A stretch of DNA of 14,512 nucleotides. Origin: JBLKSS01 sp047607725 (GTDB taxonomy: Bacteria > Pseudomonadota > Gammaproteobacteria > Enterobacterales > Enterobacteriaceae). The position numbers were made by a program, and so were the translations under genes. Positions 8,036-14,512 of the stretch are shown one piece after another (within the stretch, counting starts at the first letter, position 1; each line of letters starts with the position of its first letter). The notes under the pieces are model-generated. The model was not told where the DNA came from. It worked only from the letters and a program-made list of their open reading frames with translations, and did no database searches. The stretch covers positions 1 to 14,512 of the forward strand of contig NZ_JBLKSS010000090.1 in assembly GCF_047607725.1 (NCBI RefSeq), in the 5' to 3' direction.

Positions 8036-8067
8036 CGCTAGCCGCCCGCTGGGCCGCGCGGCTAGCG
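8036..8067. repeat. 10-bp inverted repeat between converging pseudogenes
   Basis: CGCTAGCCGC (8036-8045) and GCGGCTAGCG (8058-8067) are perfect complements separated by 12 bases. The site lies between the ends of yjcE (7998) and the converging LysR pseudogene, whose TAG stop at 8062-8064 lies inside the right arm. It may act as a weak bidirectional terminator, but neither strand has a T tract. Confidence 0.55.
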
Positions 8068-8969
8068 GGGTGCTTGCTGCGTCCCCCTCAGCCGCTCGCC
8101 GGGGAGCCAGCGTTCGCAGCAGGCGACAATCCACGCCTGCGCGCCATGGGATAGATAGCTGTTCTGACGCCAGATAAGCCCGAGTTGCCACAGCATTTGC
8201 GGCATTAGCGGCAGCCAGAGCAGACGTTGACTATCCAACCGCCGGCAGAGGGGTTCCTGCAGCACCGCTAATCCGATGCCGGCTTCTACCATCGCCGCCA
8301 GAAAATCCCACTGGCCGCTGCGTACCGCAATTTGCGGCTCAATCCCGGCCGCATCGAAAGCGTCGAGCAATTGCCGGTAGAGCGAAAAGTCTTCGTTATA
8401 AATTAATACCGGCCACTCGCCCAGTAGCGTAAAGGGCACTTCCCGCTGCGTCAGCCAGGGCGCGCGCCGCGGCACTACCGCGCACGAACAGCGGCAGCGC
8501 CGCGAGGTCGGGGTCGACTTCGGCGGTCAAGGCGGTCAGTGCCAGATCCAGCCCTCCAGCCAGCACCGCCTGCTGCATGGTGACGCCGCCAAATTCGGCT
8601 ATCTCCAGTTCGATGCCCGGATAGCGCTGACGGAAATCGCCGATAAGCTCCGCCATTTGCGTCCCCACCATCGGCGGGATCCCCCAACCGTAGCCGGCCT
8701 TTGCGCAGGGCTGTAATATCCTCGAGTTCCGCCTTTAGTTGCCAGAATTCATCAAGGATCGCCAAGCCGCGCTGATAGACCGCCCGGCCGCTATCGGTCA
8801 TCTTGAGCACGTCTCCTTCACGAACGATCAGCTGGCAATCCAGCTCCTCCTCAAGATGTTTGAGCATTTTGCTGATAGTGGGCTGGGTCACGTAGAGCTT
8901 GGCGGCCGCCCGGGTAAAGCTTTGTTGCCGGATCACCTCGACAAAATAGCGCAGCGTTCGGATGTCCAT
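8062..8969 (-). pseudogene. LysR-type regulator next to lrgAB (CidR-like), two frameshifts
   Basis: Three frames together give a LysR-family regulator of about 300 residues. The first (from ATG 8969, AGGA 7 bases upstream) holds the DNA-binding domain, with SFTRAAAKLYVTQPTISKML and the linker ALRKGRLRLG. One extra base in the C5 run at 8681-8685 (G5 on the coding strand) breaks it. The second frame continues with PPMVGTQMAEL and DFRQRYPGIELEIAEFGG through LAALPLF. Near 8475-8490 the frame is lost again, apparently with a few codons missing. The third frame (VVPRRAPWL to the stop at 8062-8064) completes the effector domain. It is divergent from lrgA, like CidR and other LysR regulators of cid/lrg operons. 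Its loss leaves lrgAB without its probable local regulator. Confidence 0.88.
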
Positions 8970-9011
8970 TCACTATTCCTGGAGGGCATAATTTCTATGA
9001 TATTAATTCAT

Positions 9012-9041
9012 TTTCAGCAATATTTACTAGCCGCCTATACT
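9012..9041 (+). promoter_or_regulatory. Candidate lrgAB promoter
   Basis: TATACT at 9036-9041 matches the -10 consensus at 5 of 6 positions. TTTCAG at 9012-9017, 18 bases upstream, is a modest -35 element. Transcription would start near 9047, giving a leader of roughly 27 bases with AAGGG in front of the lrgA start. The predicted start falls inside the CRP-type palindrome that begins at 9041. Confidence 0.45.
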
Positions 9042-9056
9042 GTGATCAATCTCACA
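9041..9056. promoter_or_regulatory. Perfect CRP-type palindrome TGTGA-N6-TCACA
   Basis: TGTGA (9041-9045) and TCACA (9052-9056), spaced by six bases, match the CRP core consensus exactly. The site is in the divergent lysR-lrgA region, centred about 25 bp before the lrgA start codon. If TATACT at 9036 is the lrgA -10 box, bound CRP-cAMP would block lrgAB transcription. For the divergent lysR pseudogene the site lies upstream of TAATAT-like sequence and could have activated it. The match is observed; the regulatory sign is inferred. Confidence 0.7.
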
Positions 9057-9073
9057 TTAATAAGGGTATCGCT

Positions 9074-9496
9074 ATGCCGCTGACCGGGCGCCTCGTTATG
9101 CCGCCGCGTTGGGTTCGAGTGCAGGTGCCGTTGCAGATGGCGCTGTACGTCGGGTTATTTGCGCTGGCGCAGCAGCTGGTGCTGCGCTTGCATTTGCCAT
9201 TGCCGGCCAATATCGGCGGCATGTTCTTGCTGCTGGCGCTTATTTTATTGCGCATCCTTCCCCTGCGTTGGGTGCGCGACGGCGCCCGCTGGCTGCTGAC
9301 GGAAATGCTGTTGTTCTTCGTGCCGGCGGTCGTGGCGGTGGTGAATTACACTCAGCTGCTGCGCGTGGAGGGATGGCGAATCTTTCTGGTGATCACTGTG
9401 AGTACCGCCTTGGTACTGGGGATCACCGCGTTGGAGGTGGACCGGGTCTATCGTTTTGAACTCTGGCTGGCGCGCAGGAAACGACATGAGCAGTGA
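9074..9496 (+). CDS. lrgA: LrgA/CidA-family membrane protein
   Basis: This 140-residue protein has four predicted membrane segments (about 19-38, 43-63, 73-92 and 101-120) and a basic C-terminal tail (LARRKRHEQ), matching the LrgA/CidA (YohJ) family in size and topology. LPANIGGMFLLLALILL occupies the place of the conserved segment 2. AAGGG seven bases before ATG 9074 supports the start. Family members were described as holin-like; later work on Bacillus PftAB and Streptococcus LrgAB implicates the AB pair in pyruvate uptake. The gene overlaps lrgB by 11 bp, so the two are translationally coupled. It appears intact, unlike the divergent regulator. The exact substrate here is unknown. Confidence 0.85.
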   Translation: MPLTGRLVMPPRWVRVQVPLQMALYVGLFALAQQLVLRLHLPLPANIGGMFLLLALILLRILPLRWVRDGARWLLTEMLLFFVPAVVAVVNYTQLLRVEGWRIFLVITVSTALVLGITALEVDRVYRFELWLARRKRHEQ

Positions 9497-10175
9497 TTTT
9501 ATGCTGGGGGCGCTGTGTCTGCTGGTCATGCTGCTGCTCTATTTTTTTAACAAGCATCTTTATCGCCGTTTCCATCATCTGCCGCTGATGCCGCTGATTT
9601 TTACGCCGGCGGTGCTGGTATTATTGCTGGTCCTAACCCATATATCTTACCAGCACTACATGGGCGAGGCTCGCTGGCTATTATGGCTGCTGGGGCCGGC
9701 CACCATTGCTTTCGCGGTACCGGTTTATGAAAATATGGCCATCATCCGCCGGCATTGGCTTTCCTTGAGCGCCGGGGTCATCACCTCTACCGTGGTGGCG
9801 GTGGGCAGCTCAGTGTGGCTGGCGCGGCTGCTGGCGCTGCCGGAAGTGGTACAGTGCAGCCTGTCAGTGCGTTCAATCACCACCCCCTTTGCGCTGGCGG
9901 CGGCGGAACAGGTGGGTGGCCAGCCGGATTTGGTCACGCTGTTCGTGGTGATTACCGGCGTGTTCGGCATGGCGGTTGGCGATATATTGTTTTTGCGTCT
10001 GTCGGTGCGTGCCGGCGTGGCGCGCGGGGCGGGATTGGGCGCTTCCTCCCACGGCGCAGGTACCGCCCGCGTTTATGAAATGGGGCAACGGGAAGGGGTG
10101 GTGTCCAGTCTGGTGATGCTGCTGGCGGGGGTGGTGACGGTGCTGCTGGCGCCATTAATTGGCCATATCATGTGA
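9486..10175 (+). CDS. lrgB: LrgB-family membrane protein
   Basis: This 229-residue polytopic membrane protein is the normal length for LrgB/CidB/YohK. Conserved features include LGPATIAFAVPVY (69-81), RSITTP (129-134, where relatives often have a KSVTTP-type motif) and SSHGAGTAR (187-195). ATG 9486 lies inside the end of lrgA; the in-frame extension upstream to 9456 lies in lrgA coding sequence and is unlikely. LrgB works with LrgA in the inner membrane; the family is linked to small-carboxylate transport (Bacillus PftAB, plant PLGG1) and to overflow metabolism and lysis in Staphylococcus. Proximity to the acetate genes fits the first role. No lesion is visible. It converges with actP, whose reading frame ends 70 bp away. 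Confidence 0.9.
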   Translation: MSSDFMLGALCLLVMLLLYFFNKHLYRRFHHLPLMPLIFTPAVLVLLLVLTHISYQHYMGEARWLLWLLGPATIAFAVPVYENMAIIRRHWLSLSAGVITSTVVAVGSSVWLARLLALPEVVQCSLSVRSITTPFALAAAEQVGGQPDLVTLFVVITGVFGMAVGDILFLRLSVRAGVARGAGLGASSHGAGTARVYEMGQREGVVSSLVMLLAGVVTVLLAPLIGHIM

Positions 10176-10245
10176 TAGTGGCCCTTAACCCGGGCCGCGC
10201 CCCTCTGCGGCGGGCCAGAGAAGGCGCGCGCAACGGAGCGGGAAG

Positions 10246-11880
10246 TTAATGGTCCGCGCCGGTTGAAATACCGATACCGGTCTGCGAACGGATGAATTGC
10301 GGCATAAACAGCTCGCGTTCCCTCGCTCCCTGCGCCGAATGATCGGTAATGGAAAACAGCCAAGTCCCGATAAATGCCACCAGCATTGAGAATAGCGCGG
10401 GATATTCATAAAGATAAATCGGCTTGGCGTGCCCCAACACCTGTACCCAGATGGTCGGACCGATAATCATCAGCACCACCGCGGTAATCAGCCCCAGCCA
10501 GCCGCCGACCATCGCGCCGCGCGTGGTCAGCCGGCGCCAATACATCGACAGCAAAATGATGGGGAAATTACAGCTGGCGGTAATGGAAAACGCCAGGCCC
10601 ACCATGAAGGCGATATTCTAGTTTTCAAACAGAATACCGAGACCGATAGCCACAAAACCCAGCACCACGACGGTAATTTTCGACACCCGCAGCTCGTCGC
10701 GTCCCGTTGCGTTTCCCGCTTTGATCACGCTGGCGTACAGATCGTGGGAAACCGCCGCAGCGCCGCCCAGCGTCAATCCCGCCACCACCGCCGAGATAAA
10801 GCCAAGGAAGAAATTGCCGCCTACCGCATTGGCCAGATGGACCGCCGCCATGTTGTTACCGCCGAACAGCGCGCCGGCGCTGTCTTTGAAAGCAGGGTTG
10901 GCGCCCACTAACAAAATCGCGTCGAAGCCGATAATAAACGTCAGAAAGTAAAAGTAGCCCATAAACCCGGTGGTGTAGAACACGCTTTTACGCGCCTCGC
11001 GGGCATCATTGACGGTAAAAAAACGCATCAGGATATGGGGCAGGCCCGCCGTACCGAACATCAGCGCCAGCCCCAGCGAGAGCGAGAGCGCCGAGACCGG
11101 ATCGGCTACCAGCCTCCCGGGCCGCATGATAGCCGCGCCCTTACCGTGTACCGCCATGGCATCGGCAAACAGCCGGTTAAACCTGAAGCCGACGGTTTTC
11201 ATCACCATCAGCGCCATAAAGCTGGCGCCTGCCAGCAGCAGCACCGCCTTGATGATTTGTACCCAGGTGGTGGCCAGCATGCCGCCGAACAGGACATACA
11301 ACACCATCAAAATGCCCACCAGCACCACGGCGACATGATAGTTGAGGCCGAAAAGCAGTTGAATCAGTTTGCCGGCGCCCACCATCTGGGCTATCACGTA
11401 CAGCGACACCCCCAGCGAGCCGCAGGCAGAAAGCGTACGGATCGGTTTCTGCTGTAGGCGGTATGACGCGACATCGGCAAACGTGTAGCGCCCCAGGTTG
11501 TGTAGCCGTTCGGCTATTAGAAACAAAATGATGGACCAGCCCACCAGAAAGCCGAGCGAGTAAATCAGCCCGTCATAGCCGGAGGCATAGACCAGGGCCG
11601 AGATACCGAAGAACGACGCGGCGGACATAAAATCGCCGGAGATCGCCAGCCCGTTTTGCAAGCCGGTGATATTGCCGCCGGCGGTATAATAATCTTTGCG
11701 CGAACGGGTGCGTTTCGACGCCCAATAGGTGATATACAGCGTAGCGGCGACGAACAGCACAAACAGGATAATGGCCTGTACGTTCAGCGGTTGGCGCTCA
11801 ACCGCACCATTGACCGTTTCAGCCTGAATCAGCAGCGGAAAGGCGACCAGCGCCGCGGTCCAGCGGTAGTTATTGGTCAT
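10246..11880 (-). pseudogene. actP: Acetate permease ActP (SSS family), amber codon and apparent 8-codon deletion
   Basis: The sequence is a close homologue of E. coli ActP, the cation/acetate symporter of the sodium:solute symporter family. ATG 11880 follows GAGGTG by four bases. The frame encodes about 420 residues, with DYYTAGGNITG, LGRYTFADVASYRL, QMVGAGKLI and FFTVNDAREARKS. It ends at TAG 10618-10620, in the context LFEN-stop-NIAFMVGLAF where E. coli has FENQN. Thus a glutamine CAG appears to have become amber. Beyond it the same frame continues for 123 codons to TAA 10246-10248, with NFPIILLSMYW and the usual C-terminus. Also, [12 protein letters not shown] near 10785 lacks about eight residues (AFATILAV) of the E. 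coli segment. The truncated product would lack about the last three membrane helices. Confidence 0.92.
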
Positions 11881-12188
11881 ACTGCACCTCGCGCAACAGC
11901 TGTTGGGTCAGACGGTCGAACTCGCCATTGGCGCGAATGACGTAAATACCGGTCAGTATAAAGGAGGCCACAATCAGGCCGATGCCGAGCGGGGATGCCG
12001 CGCGTCACGCTGGTGCCGGGATGCAGCGGCGTTCCCAGCCAGTTTGGCGTGAAAGCGATAAGCAGAATGAAACCGTAGTACAGCACCAGCATGATTAGAG
12101 CAAGCAACAGGGCGAAACGCTGGTGCTTACTCACCAGCTCTTGAAAACGCGGATCGCTCTGTATCCGTTGATAAATGATCTTATTCAT
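11870..12188 (-). pseudogene. yjcH: YjcH (DUF485) small membrane protein, one-base frameshift
   Basis: From ATG 12188 (GGAG eight bases upstream) the frame encodes MNKIIYQRIQSDPRF, a membrane segment (LLLALIMLVLYYGFILLIAF) and LGTPLHPGTSVTRGIP, as in E. coli YjcH. At the G4 run 11991-11994 (C4 on the coding strand) one extra base shifts the frame. The correct continuation, LGIGLIVASFILTGIYVIRA followed by NGEFDRL, is present in the next frame and ends at TAA 11870-11872. The shifted frame stops at 11877-11879. Restored, the protein would have about 105 residues (104 in E. coli) and overlap actP by 11 bp. YjcH is always found with ActP; its role is poorly known and presumably supports the permease. 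Confidence 0.92.
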
Positions 12189-12222
12189 CAGGGATTCTCC
12201 AGTGGGGTCAGAGGTACGGTAG

Positions 12223-12243
12223 AAAAAGCCACCCGAAGGTGGC
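12223..12243 (-). terminator. Intrinsic terminator between acs and yjcH, UUCG tetraloop
   Basis: On the minus strand GCCACC-TTCG-GGTGGC is followed directly by TTTTT. The six-pair stem can be extended by upstream bases, and UUCG is an especially stable loop. It begins 7 bp after the acs stop codon and about 35 bp before the yjcH start. It should end a large share of acs transcripts and lower yjcH-actP expression. Confidence 0.9.
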
Positions 12244-12249
12244 GGAGGA

Positions 12250-14208
12250 CTACGAAGGCAAGGTCAGAGATTGCTTTTCTTCCAGCAGCTTTTCGACCAC
12301 GCCGGGATCGGCGAGCGTGGAGGTATCGCCCAGATTGCCGGTGTCGCCGGCGGCGATTTTGCGCAGGATACGGCGCATTATTTTGCCGGAGCGAGTTTTC
12401 GGCAGCGAATCGGTCCAGTGCAGGACATCGGGGGTGGCGATAGCGCCGATCTCTTTGCGCATCCAGGCGCGGACCTCGTTATACAATTCCGGCGTCGAGG
12501 TTTCGCCCGCGTTGAGCGTAATATAGGCGTAAATAGCCTGGCCTTTAATGTTATGGGGGATCCCCACCACCGCCGCTTCGGCAATCTTCGGATGCGCCAC
12601 CAGCGCCGATTCGATCTCGGCGGTGCCGAGGCGGTGGCCGGAAACGTTCAGCACGTCATCCACGCGACCGGTTATCCAGTAATAACCCTCCTCGTCACGC
12701 CGGGCGCCGTCACCGCTGAAATACATGCCTTTAAAGGTGGAAAAATAAGTCTGCTCGAAACGATCGTGATCGCCATACAGCGTGCGCGCCTGTCCGGGCC
12801 AGGAATCGGTGATCACCAGATTGCCTTCGCCGGCGCCCTCCACCGGCGTGCCGGCGTTATCCACCAGCGCGGGCTGCACGCCGAAAAAAGGCAGCGCCGC
12901 CGAGCCGGGTTTCAGCGCCATGGCGCCCGGCAGCGGGGTGATCATGAAACCGCCCGTTTCCGTCTGCCACCAGGTATCGACAATTGGGCAGCGACCATTG
13001 CCGATTTTATGGTAATACCACTCCCATGCTTCGGGGTTGATGGGTTCGCCCACCGAGCCCATGATCCGCAGCGACGTGCGGCGGGTGCCTGCTATCGCCT
13101 TGTCCCCTTCGGCCATGAGCGCGCGGATAGCGGTCGGCGCGGTATAGAGGATATTGACCTGATGTTTATCCACCACTTGCGCCATACGGCTGGCGTCAGG
13201 CCAGTTGGGTACGCCCTCGAACATGAGGGTAATGGCGCCACAGGCCAGCGGGCCATAGAGGAGATAACTGTGGCCGGTTACCCAACCGACGTCGGCGGTA
13301 CACCAGTAAATATCGCCGGGGTGATAATCGAATACGTATTTGAAGGTCGTGGCGGCGTAGACCAGATAGCCGCCGGTGGTGTGCAGCACGCCCTTGGGGG
13401 TGCCGGTGGAGCCGGAGGTATAAAGAATGAACAGCGGATCCTCCGCACCCATCGCCACGGGCGGGCAGGCATCCTCAGCGCCGTCGACGGCGTCGTGCCA
13501 CCACACATCCCGGCCGGGGTGCCAGTCAATGGCGTTGCCGGTACGGCGGAACACGATGACCCGGTTGACTCTCTTCACCGCCGGATGATTTAGCGCGTCG
13601 TCGATATTCTTCTTCAAAGGGATCTTCCGCCCGGCGCGCAGCCCCTCGTCGGCGGTTACCACCAGTTTGGCGCTGGAGTCGATGATGCGACCGGCGATAG
13701 CCTCCGGCGAAAAACCGGCAAAAATCACCGAGTGCACGGCGCCAATGCGGGCGCAGGCCAGCATGGCCACCGCCGCTTCCGGCACCATGGGCATATACAG
13801 GGCCACCACATCTCCTTTGCCGATGCCCTGCGCCTTCAGGACATTGGCGAAGCGGCACACCGCCTGATGTAATTCGCGGTAAGTAAGGGTTTTACTTTGG
13901 CAGGCGTCATCTCCTTCCCAGATAATGGCGGTCTGGTCGCCTCGTTCTGGCAAATGACGATCGAGACAGTTGGTGGCCACATTTAATGTGCCGTCTTCAA
14001 ACCAGCGGATATTGACATGGCCGGGATCGAAGGTAGTATTTTTCACCGTCCTGAAAGGGGTAATCCATTCCACAATCTGGGCATATTCCCGCCAAAAGGA
14101 ATCGTGATTGTTGATGGACTGCGCATACAATTTCCGATACTGCTCTGTGGAAACCAGCGTACGTTCCGCCAGGGTATCGGGAATCGGGTAACGATGGGGT
14201 TGGCTCAT
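12250..14208 (-). CDS. acs: Acetyl-CoA synthetase (AMP-forming)
   Basis: This intact 652-residue enzyme has the same length as E. coli Acs and is very similar throughout. It makes acetyl-AMP from acetate and ATP, then acetyl-CoA, in the cytoplasm. Visible motifs are the P-loop YTSGSTGTPKG (263-273), WWQTETGG with Trp414 lining the acetate pocket, and YYWITGRVDD with hinge Asp517. SGHRLG (523-528), the CoA contacts Arg191 and Arg194, and the catalytic Lys609 in PKTRSGKIM are also present. Lys609 is the residue acetylated by Pat in Salmonella, so that control could persist. AAGGAGG five bases before ATG 14208 is a very strong ribosome binding site. The downstream yjcH-actP genes are broken, so the enzyme would depend on acetate that diffuses in or is made internally. 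Confidence 0.98.
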   Translation of the reverse strand: MSQPHRYPIPDTLAERTLVSTEQYRKLYAQSINNHDSFWREYAQIVEWITPFRTVKNTTFDPGHVNIRWFEDGTLNVATNCLDRHLPERGDQTAIIWEGDDACQSKTLTYRELHQAVCRFANVLKAQGIGKGDVVALYMPMVPEAAVAMLACARIGAVHSVIFAGFSPEAIAGRIIDSSAKLVVTADEGLRAGRKIPLKKNIDDALNHPAVKRVNRVIVFRRTGNAIDWHPGRDVWWHDAVDGAEDACPPVAMGAEDPLFILYTSGSTGTPKGVLHTTGGYLVYAATTFKYVFDYHPGDIYWCTADVGWVTGHSYLLYGPLACGAITLMFEGVPNWPDASRMAQVVDKHQVNILYTAPTAIRALMAEGDKAIAGTRRTSLRIMGSVGEPINPEAWEWYYHKIGNGRCPIVDTWWQTETGGFMITPLPGAMALKPGSAALPFFGVQPALVDNAGTPVEGAGEGNLVITDSWPGQARTLYGDHDRFEQTYFSTFKGMYFSGDGARRDEEGYYWITGRVDDVLNVSGHRLGTAEIESALVAHPKIAEAAVVGIPHNIKGQAIYAYITLNAGETSTPELYNEVRAWMRKEIGAIATPDVLHWTDSLPKTRSGKIMRRILRKIAAGDTGNLGDTSTLADPGVVEKLLEEKQSLTLPS

Positions 14209-14375
14209 AGTTTCCTCCTTGTATTTGTTAATGATATGTCAACCCTTGGTTAATTAAACCTCCCTGGATTGGCTTTGTTTCTTTTTTGCACGACAGATCA
14301 CTCATCACCTATAAGGTCTCTGCACTAATGGAAAAAACATACCCCCGCCAGACCTGGGATAACAGGCATTAATGG
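14209..14375. promoter_or_regulatory. Remaining acs upstream region
   Basis: These 167 bp between acs and the IS element must contain the acs promoter if it survives. On the minus strand a TTGACA occurs at 14242-14237 without a usable -10 at standard spacing. AGTGATCT near 14313 resembles a single CRP half-site but its other half is poor. In E. coli acs is activated by CRP from sites up to about 120 bp upstream of the start of transcription, so distal elements may be lost or displaced. No firm promoter call is possible. Confidence 0.35.
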
Positions 14376-14512
14376 TGCTGGTTCCGGTCACGTCCGATCA
14401 CTGATTCCGATTTCACCCGATCACTGATTCCGGTCACGCCCGATCACTGATTCTGATTTCATCCGATCACTGATTCCGGTCGCCCGATCAGCGATTCCGA
14501 TTCTGTCCGATC
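14376..14512 (+). mobile_element. Left end of a second IS21-family copy (window edge)
   Basis: From 14376 (TGCTGGTTCCGG) the sequence consists of terminal repeats that match, in inverted orientation, the repeats of the istB-linked end at 205-297. This is therefore the opposite end of a related element in the same orientation as the one at 1-297. The transposition genes would follow beyond the window. A target-site duplication cannot be tested because the other end is not visible. Confidence 0.75.
14394..14506. repeat. Alternating 23-bp terminal repeats of the IS21-like element
   Basis: Units begin at 14394, 14417, 14440, 14463 and 14484, with a sixth starting at 14507. All are 23 bp except the fourth (21 bp). 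Each starts CCGATCA and has a GATTC core. The tails alternate between a GGTC type and a GATT type, so the true period is about 46 bp. They are probable IstA binding sites, by analogy with IS21. Confidence 0.85.

Noticed and set aside
12271..13593. Long plus-strand open frame of 440 codons opposite acs
   Set aside because: It lies wholly within the intact acs gene on the other strand, has no recognisable domain, and is the usual antisense shadow of a G+C-rich gene.

Overview
The window looks like a chromosomal segment of a gammaproteobacterial endosymbiont in decay, most probably a Sodalis-allied member of the Enterobacterales. The acs-yjcH-actP cluster and the yjcE homologue read as close relatives of the E. 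coli proteins. About half of the recognisable genes carry one or two small inactivating lesions, and both ends of the window lie in an IS21-family insertion sequence. The genus is an inference from this combination; no marker gene is present.

Layout from left to right. Positions 1-297 are the 3' end of an IS21-like element (tail of istB plus 23-bp terminal repeats). Positions 298-1474 are degraded: traces of coding sequence, a secreted-protein pseudogene with two frameshifts (733-1285) and a small 8-bp tandem repeat. Next comes an intact divergent pair, a LysR-type regulator (minus strand) and a short-chain dehydrogenase (plus strand). A 680-bp gene-less stretch leads to a Fur-type operator and a TonB-dependent siderophore receptor broken by one inserted base, closed by a strong terminator. 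Then follow a yjcE-type Na+/H+ antiporter with a roughly 196-bp internal deletion, a LysR regulator with two frameshifts, and, divergent from it, an intact lrgA-lrgB pair with a perfect CRP-type palindrome in front. On the minus strand the acetate cluster acs-yjcH-actP follows: acs is intact, yjcH has a one-base insertion, and actP has an amber codon and apparently an 8-codon deletion. The left end of a second IS21-like copy begins at 14376, 167 bp upstream of the acs start codon.

How the genes fit together. The right half (yjcE, LysR, lrgAB, actP, yjcH, acs) resembles a small-carboxylate module. Acs turns acetate into acetyl-CoA, ActP/YjcH would import acetate, and LrgAB-family proteins are linked to pyruvate or related carboxylates and overflow metabolism. 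Here the enzyme and LrgAB are kept while the dedicated permease, the adjacent regulator and the antiporter are lost. The left half shows the same erosion in iron uptake. Three of the lesions can be explained by +1 changes in short G/C runs, which suggests recent inactivation or, possibly, assembly errors.

I found no CRISPR array, tRNA, rRNA, phage gene or convincing new multi-gene system. The most unusual items are the IS terminal repeat architecture, the CRP palindrome close to lrgA, and the selective erosion of the acetate module.
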